DNA of 64,000 bases from Amphibalanus amphitrite (lineage: Eukaryota > Arthropoda > Thecostraca > Balanomorpha > Balanidae). Under the pieces are notes generated by a model that ran no database searches, had not been told where the DNA came from, and saw only the letters and a list, made by a program, of their open reading frames with translations. Shown in pieces: positions 59,613 through 64,000 of this stretch. The translations under genes were made by a program, and so were the position numbers. Location: assembly GCF_019059575.1 (NCBI RefSeq), contig NW_024883443.1, positions 1-64,000 of the forward strand. Reading direction: 5' to 3'. The stretch's first letter is position 1; each line of letters opens with the position of its first letter.

Positions 59613-60095
59613 CGCGGAGCCGTGACCAGTAGCTGAGCTTCCTCGACCTCTCAGCAGGTGTCGCTACCGTCCGCTCCTGCTGACGACCGCCAAGGTTCAG
59701 CTACAATCCCTTCTCAACAGGTGTCGCTACCGTCCGTTCCGGCTGACGTGCGTGCGCGCGTGGCCGTGTCCCAGCAGTGTCGTGAGCTGATGCTGTGGTG
59801 ATGTCACGCCAGGTCGGCCAATCAGCTGCTCTGAATCCGGAGGTATGACGTCATACTTCCGTCCACTCGAGCAGCGGGACGGTAATGGCGGCGATTCTAG
59901 CGGGGTCACCCTCAAAACGCAACACCGACTCTACGGCCTATGTCGGGAGCGTACGGTTTCTAACTGAAATAGAGCGATGCACTGACATCCAACGAATATC
60001 ACTGCGGGTTCTGGCAACACTGAAAAAGCTAGTTCCTTCAAAATAAGGCAGAAAGCGTGAGCGGTCTGACCGCCGCCCGTCAGGTCGTGACGTCA
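59613..60095 (-). promoter_or_regulatory. 5' UTR / internal promoter region of the retrotransposon
   Basis: About 480 bp between the CCTAA array and ORF1. It has two direct repeats of a unit containing CGGACGGTAGCGACACCTG (about 59650-59690 and 59710-59750) and two TGACGTCA-type sites (59846, 60089), one at the extreme 5' end. Promoter activity is inferred from element class only. Confidence 0.6.
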
Positions 60096-60098
60096 CCT

Positions 60099-60183
60099 AG
60101 GTTAGGTTAGGTTAGGTTAGGTTAGGTTAGGTTAGGTTAGGTTAGGTTAGGTTAGGTTGGGTTAGGTTGGGTTGGGTTGGGTT
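60099..60183 (+). repeat. (TTAGG)n telomere-type array, right portion
   Basis: About 17 units in the same orientation as the left portion; the distal end degenerates to TTGGG. It passes directly into the right minisatellite. Confidence 0.95.
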
Positions 60184-60186
60184 GAC

Positions 60187-60525
60187 TATGTAATCCCTGG
60201 ACACTATGAACTCTGGCCCATTCAAGGCACTGGCTATTTTGAACACTGGACACATCGTGTCCTGGACATTATGAACCCTGGCCATTTCGAACACTGGACA
60301 CATCGTGCCCTGGACATTATGAACCCTGGCCATTTTGAACACTGGACACATCGTGCCCTGGACATTACGAACCCTGGCCTCTTTGAATTTACCCTATCTG
60401 CAGCCAGTTGGCCACTTTTGGACCATGTAATCCCTGGACAATGTGAACACTGACCAATTCAAGGCACTGGCCAATTCGAGCACTGGACACATTGTGCCCT
60501 GGACATTATGAACCCTGGCCTAAAT
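60187..60525 (-). repeat. Minisatellite, right inverted arm
   Basis: Inverted counterpart of 50031-50371, with units GGACATTATGAACCCTGGCC and AACACTGGACACATCGTGCC. Confidence 0.92.
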
Positions 60526-60536
60526 AATACGCACCC

Positions 60537-60770
60537 TTCAAGGAATGCGTTGCAAAATCGAGTTAAATGCATTTCATTGAAAATCATCGATGGTGTATTG
60601 TTCGTCAAAGATATATTTTGCTATTTGAGGTCACTGATACCAGGTCAGGTCACAGAGGTCAGGTCGCTGAGGGTCACAATATAAAAATATCATGTGATAC
60701 ATGTTTTATGGTCCATTTTATATGTCAACTGTGATTATGTGGGTCAGGCAGCCTTTGGGGTCAGTTTAGA
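60537..60770. mobile_element. TTAA element, right half of the split copy
   Basis: It resumes at TTCAAGGAATGCG and matches the reverse complement of 43224-43435. It ends against the element at 60771; its own right inverted repeat is not visible. Confidence 0.8.
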
Positions 60771-61953
60771 TTATCCTTCGCCCCAGTGGGGGGGGGGGCA
60801 TATGTTACCACCCTGTCGCGTTTTTTGCGTGTGAATAAAAAACCGCGGCGCGTAGCGCCGCGCCGCTTGGGGTAGCTTTTGGGACATCAATTTTGGATAA
60901 TGTGTGAAATTTTTGACCCCAGGTCATGTCAGGTCAGGTCACCAGGTCAAGTTAACTGACCAGGCCTAAAAAAAGTTTGCAATCATGTCCAGCCTGCAGT
61001 GTTTGTCAGAAAGGTTTCAAACTTGGTGGATTGCATGCTGTTATGGGCGCCTACAATTTGTATATCTCGGATTTTTCATATCCGTGACCTAAGGTCAGGT
61101 CAGTGGCGTGACCTTTCCATTACAAGTCAATGGAGAAAAACGAAAATGCCTCTAGATCCGTGTGTACGCATCGGAACAGTCCAAATATTTCAGAACCACA
61201 ATGATTTAGACCACTCGTGATGACCAAGGTGTCATTTTTGCTGATAGCCTCTAGACAGGTCATCCGAGGTCACTTGAGGCTACAAACAGTTTTTTGCCAA
61301 TAACTCGCGATTAAAAAGAGATAGAACGCTGGGGATGGTCTCATTGTGTTTGTCTTGTTGAGACGCATCGACTGATATGCAACATGACCTTTTCCGGTAA
61401 GGTCATGACCTTGACCTGAGGTCAAATTTTCAAGTTGACCTTTCAAGGTCAAATTATAGTTCATTCGACGCGTCTCGGCGAGGGGAACACGATTCTTGCA
61501 ATAAAAATGTCGTGGCTTTTTGTAGTCGAAAGTTATTGTCGAAAACCACTTTTCGTAAAAACGGCTATTTTTGGAGTTTTTGCCCTCTGGAGGCTAAACC
61601 GTTGACCTGAGGTCAATATTGATAATGACTTTTTCAAAAGAAGAGTTCAAAAGCTATTGATTGCTCTTCCATACGTTTTTCTAGCTACCATAGTTCATGA
61701 GATAGCGGCATGTTTTCTGAAAAATATAATGACAATTAGCAAATTTTGACCTTTGATGACCTCTGGTGACCCCAATATTGCTCTAAGGTGAAAAATGACC
61801 GAAATACTTTCAAACGGACGCATTGAGGGCTATCGACTGCTTTTTACCGCGTCTTTCTAGCCCTCTTAGTTTTTGAGTTAGAGGTGGGTGGTAACATATG
61901 CCCCCCCTCACTAGGGCGAAGTTGGCCGAGACCGCCACTGGGGCGCGGGTTAA
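60771..61953. mobile_element. TTAA element, TTCGCCCCAGTGGG-ended group (copy B)
   Basis: TTAT-CCTTCGCCCCAGTGGG at the left; CCACTGGGGCGCGGG-TTAA at the right, with an extra CACTAGGGCGAAG motif just inside. Inverted homologue of 13741-14933. AGGTCATGACCT is at 61400-61411; GC hairpin CGCGGCGC-GTA-GCGCCGCG at 60843-60861. Confidence 0.87.
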
Positions 61954-61967
61954 AAGTCTGAATAATG

Positions 61968-62879
61968 TTAACCCTCGCCCGCACATGCCATTTTCCCATC
62001 CTAGAACGCACATGGGGGGGGGGGTTGCCACCCCCCCCCCCCGCGCCATTTCGTTCCTGTTGGAGATAGAGCTTAGCGGTAAAGACCAAAAAGATTCTTT
62101 AGGAAGAGACGAATCCAATGATACCCAGTTTTACCTTCTCAGGTCAGTCATTGACCTTCCAGGTCAGGTCAAACTAAAAAATGTTGCTGTTTTGGGTCAC
62201 CGTTGGATATCAAGTGTGCTGCTTATCAAATACCGATGACGATGCTGTTTTCTGGTGCCAAGCCAGCTAGAACCTCTTTGTCACACTACCCGACCAGAAT
62301 TTTGCTGCTGAGGTTATTTCAGGTCAAGTTAGGTCAAGGTCAATTATATGTGTTTGTATGTCTGTGTGTGACTGTGTGTATACTGATGTGTGCACCGATT
62401 GTTTTTGGGTCCATATTACATGAAATCATGATCTGAGAAGCTTTTACCAAAAATGCAGTCAAAACACTTCAAAAAAGTAAATTCAGCTTGCCTAAAACGC
62501 AATTATCTTAGATGACCTAGGTTGACCTTGGCCCTGACCTTGACCCCTGTACATCGTCGAACAACATGTTCCATGATAGGTGGGAGGTAAGACTGGCAAA
62601 AAAGGCCGAAATCAGGGTGTCAAAAGCTCATAAGGCCCATGGCAAACGCAATATGTTGAGAATTGGCCATTTGGGTCATGACATGACCTGACAAACAAGG
62701 TCATATCTCCGAAACCAAAAATCACAGAAACTTGAAATTTTCAGTGGACATCAAGAAAGGATAGAGGAGCAGCTATACGAAAAATCAGCCTTCTAGCTCT
62801 AAAAATGTTGAGTGCAGAGCAGAAAGACTACCTGGGGTGGCAACCACCCCCCCCCCCCCCATGTGCGGGCGAGGGTTAA
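61968..62879. mobile_element. TTAA element, CCCTCGCCCGCACATG-ended group (copy 3)
   Basis: TTAA and 16-bp inverted repeat as in 56189-57102, 912 bp, with very few differences, including variation in G/C-run length. Confidence 0.94.
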
Positions 62880-63175
62880 CGGAAAGCATTGAGTATTAGT
62901 AGTTAGGAACCGTGATCGACAAATGTCGAGAGACATTAAATGCTAAGCTGAGAAACGGGATTCAAGAAGAGAGGAAAAGTGACTGTTTGCAGTTCATAAT
63001 TTGTGGTAAGAAACCAATAATTTTATGTTTTCTGCCTTCATTGTCATTTGTCTCCTGTCAATTTTTCTTCTTTTTGTTTTCACTGACAATGCGTCAAGCG
63101 TTTATTTTCGTTATTTTGTGTTCTTGCTATGAGAAAAGCTGTAACTGTTCTAAAGGATGTCTAAAAGCCGTACGT
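62880..63175. other. Unassigned spacer
   Basis: An 89-residue plus frame (62912-63181) contains a hydrophobic stretch but has no recognisable family and runs into a repeat; not called. Confidence 0.4.
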
Positions 63176-63294
63176 CAGTAGGTCTACAAAATAAGTCACC
63201 GCCGTATGCGGGTCATCAGTGGGCAGTTAGCACCTGAGCACTTCTCAGGCCCCACCTGCCCGCATAGGGTAGGACTTATTTTGTAGACCTACTG
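63176..63294. mobile_element. 119-bp fold-back repeat (very short MITE-like)
   Basis: CAGTAGGTCTACAAAATAAG starts a 22-bp perfect inverted repeat extending imperfectly to about 36 bp (TATGCGGG). Flanks share TACG. No other copy in the window. Confidence 0.75.
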
Positions 63295-63459
63295 TACGAA
63301 GTGTTTCGAAGGCTGAACACCTGTTTGCTGTTCACATATGTAATTGCCACTGTGTGATGCCTTCACCTACCAGAACGCTTGTGTGATTTTTCTCCTTGAA
63401 AACCATTTAATATTCCCAAAGTACGTTAATGATAATGACTGGGATGTGTCCCTGCCTGA

Positions 63460-63860
63460 CCCCTCGCCGGACCTATTGGTTTTCTACATACGCAGAGATT
63501 TGTATCCGATTTTAAGGTCCTAGGTCAACCGGTGACCTCTGAGGTCAGGTCAAGTGCCAAAAGGTACGGTTCAGTTTTTGGTGAATAACTTCGCAAAAAA
63601 CGGCCGCAGAGCCGCGATTTTGGCAGCATCGTGTTCGCCTCGCTCAGGCGCGTCGAATGATACACTTTTTGTCCGGGTCAGGTCAACTTGGGGTGTTGAC
63701 CTCAGGTCAAGGTCAGGTCAGCACCCCCAGGTCACGAAGTTGGTCGAAAGAGGCCATGTCGCATATCATTCGATTCGGCAGGTCTTCCTGAGTCCATTGG
63801 TGGCTTTCCCGACTCGCTAGCTCAATTTGATCAAGAGTTATTGACGAAAAACTAATGTGG
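63460..63860. mobile_element. Fragment of a CCCTCGCCGG-ended TTAA element
   Basis: Starts CCCCTCGCCGGACC and matches, inverted, about 20400-20865 and 55025-55490. It lacks the G-run/C-run hairpin segment present in both other copies. Homology ends at 'TTGACGAAAAACTAATG' near 63860. Confidence 0.8.
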
Positions 63861-64000
63861 GTCTCAGGGTAAATAGGGGCGTGTTCGGAGGAAAGGAAAT
63901 TACCCACAATGAAAGAACGAAATAAACAGCGAAACGATGGTTAGATATGGGTTAAAACTGGGAGAAAAACGTGAGAAATAAAACTAGGAACTCGTCGAAA
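63861..64000. other. Unassigned window edge
   Basis: Too short to judge; nothing recognised. Confidence 0.5.

Larger units (their letters stand above)
50707..60098 (-). mobile_element. L1/Tx1-like non-LTR retrotransposon inserted in a TTAGG array
   Basis: Minus-strand element: 5' end next to CCTAGG at about 60098, ORF1, ORF2, 3' UTR, then a seven-A tail (50707-50713) directly joined to (CCTAA)n. An AATAAA signal is at 50739-50734. TTAGG repeats in the same orientation continue on both sides, so it integrated within one array. The span is 9.4 kb, or about 6.5 kb without the three TTAA elements. The insertion context resembles the telomere-repeat-specific TRAS/SART elements of insects, but the protein motifs (coiled-coil ORF1, LQDIH, YADDTLFFLDGS) point to the L1/Tx1 group, not R1. 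Confidence 0.88.
50008..60545. mobile_element. 10.5-kb composite element with minisatellite inverted ends and 9-bp target duplication
   Basis: TTCAAGGAA is duplicated at 50008-50016 and 60537-60545. The related fragment at 43420-43450 shows the unoccupied site. Ends start GGG and soon enter inverted minisatellites (50031-50371 and 60187-60525) built on GGCCAGGGTTCATAATGTCC. Arms diverge after ATTACATAGTCA. Contents: a 120-bp palindrome, a (TTAGG)n array and the non-LTR retrotransposon inserted in that array. A 9-bp duplication with long repeat-bearing ends is what Mutator-like elements show, but no transposase is present, so the superfamily is inference. Confidence 0.8.

Noticed and set aside
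50632-60183. A true chromosome end
   Set aside because: Arrays are only about 75-85 bp, face the same way, and are embedded between other elements, so they are interstitial.

Overview
The window is eukaryotic, non-coding and transposon-dominated. No operons, rRNA, tRNA or CRISPR arrays are visible. Two interstitial (TTAGG)n tracts (50632-50706 and 60099-60183) carry the 5-bp telomere repeat typical of arthropods. The long AG, CT and GT microsatellites and a Tc1/mariner copy with CAGGGTGTTTC ends also fit an arthropod. I would guess a crustacean or similarly repeat-rich arthropod, but no gene in the window settles the species.

The dominant content is about 29 full or partial copies of short (about 0.9-1.2 kb) non-autonomous DNA elements flanked by TTAA, or by CTAG or CTAA. 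Their termini start CCCTCGCC, CCCGCGCC or CCCTAG. Each end carries a hairpin made of a G-run, a short self-complementary arm and a C-run. Their bodies are full of GGTCA/TGACC half-sites, and internal blocks are shared between groups with different ends. They insert into one another and into other transposons, which makes nesting order readable. Around them lie three CAGGG-ended hAT-like elements with 8-bp duplications (19381-21741, 19591-21456, 33543-35048), a fourth hAT candidate with a BED-finger exon (26140-30560), a piggyBac-like element (27667-30164), a Tc1/mariner element with a once-frameshifted transposase (15614-16991), a decayed Tc1/mariner copy (33892-34872) and a Gag-protease fragment embedded in TTAA-element sequence (about 9482-10983).

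The most striking locus is 49745-60774. A TTAA element is split by a 10.5-kb unit (50017-60536) with a 9-bp target duplication and inverted minisatellite ends. Inside that unit a (TTAGG)n array is split by a nearly complete L1/Tx1-like non-LTR retrotransposon on the minus strand (ORF1 58221-59612; ORF2 in four pieces from 57855 to 51180). Three TTAA elements interrupt ORF2. At all three sites the frame is kept if the element and one TTAA are left out, so the coding sequence was open when they inserted.

Host gene content is scant. The best candidate is a first exon on the minus strand (32423-32193). It lies behind a CAG-rich leader and a cluster of four GTCACGTGAC sites (33110-33232). Its 5' splice-site region has been amplified into a 16-unit minisatellite (31668-32214). 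A possible terminal exon with a poly(A) signal lies at 25645-25825.
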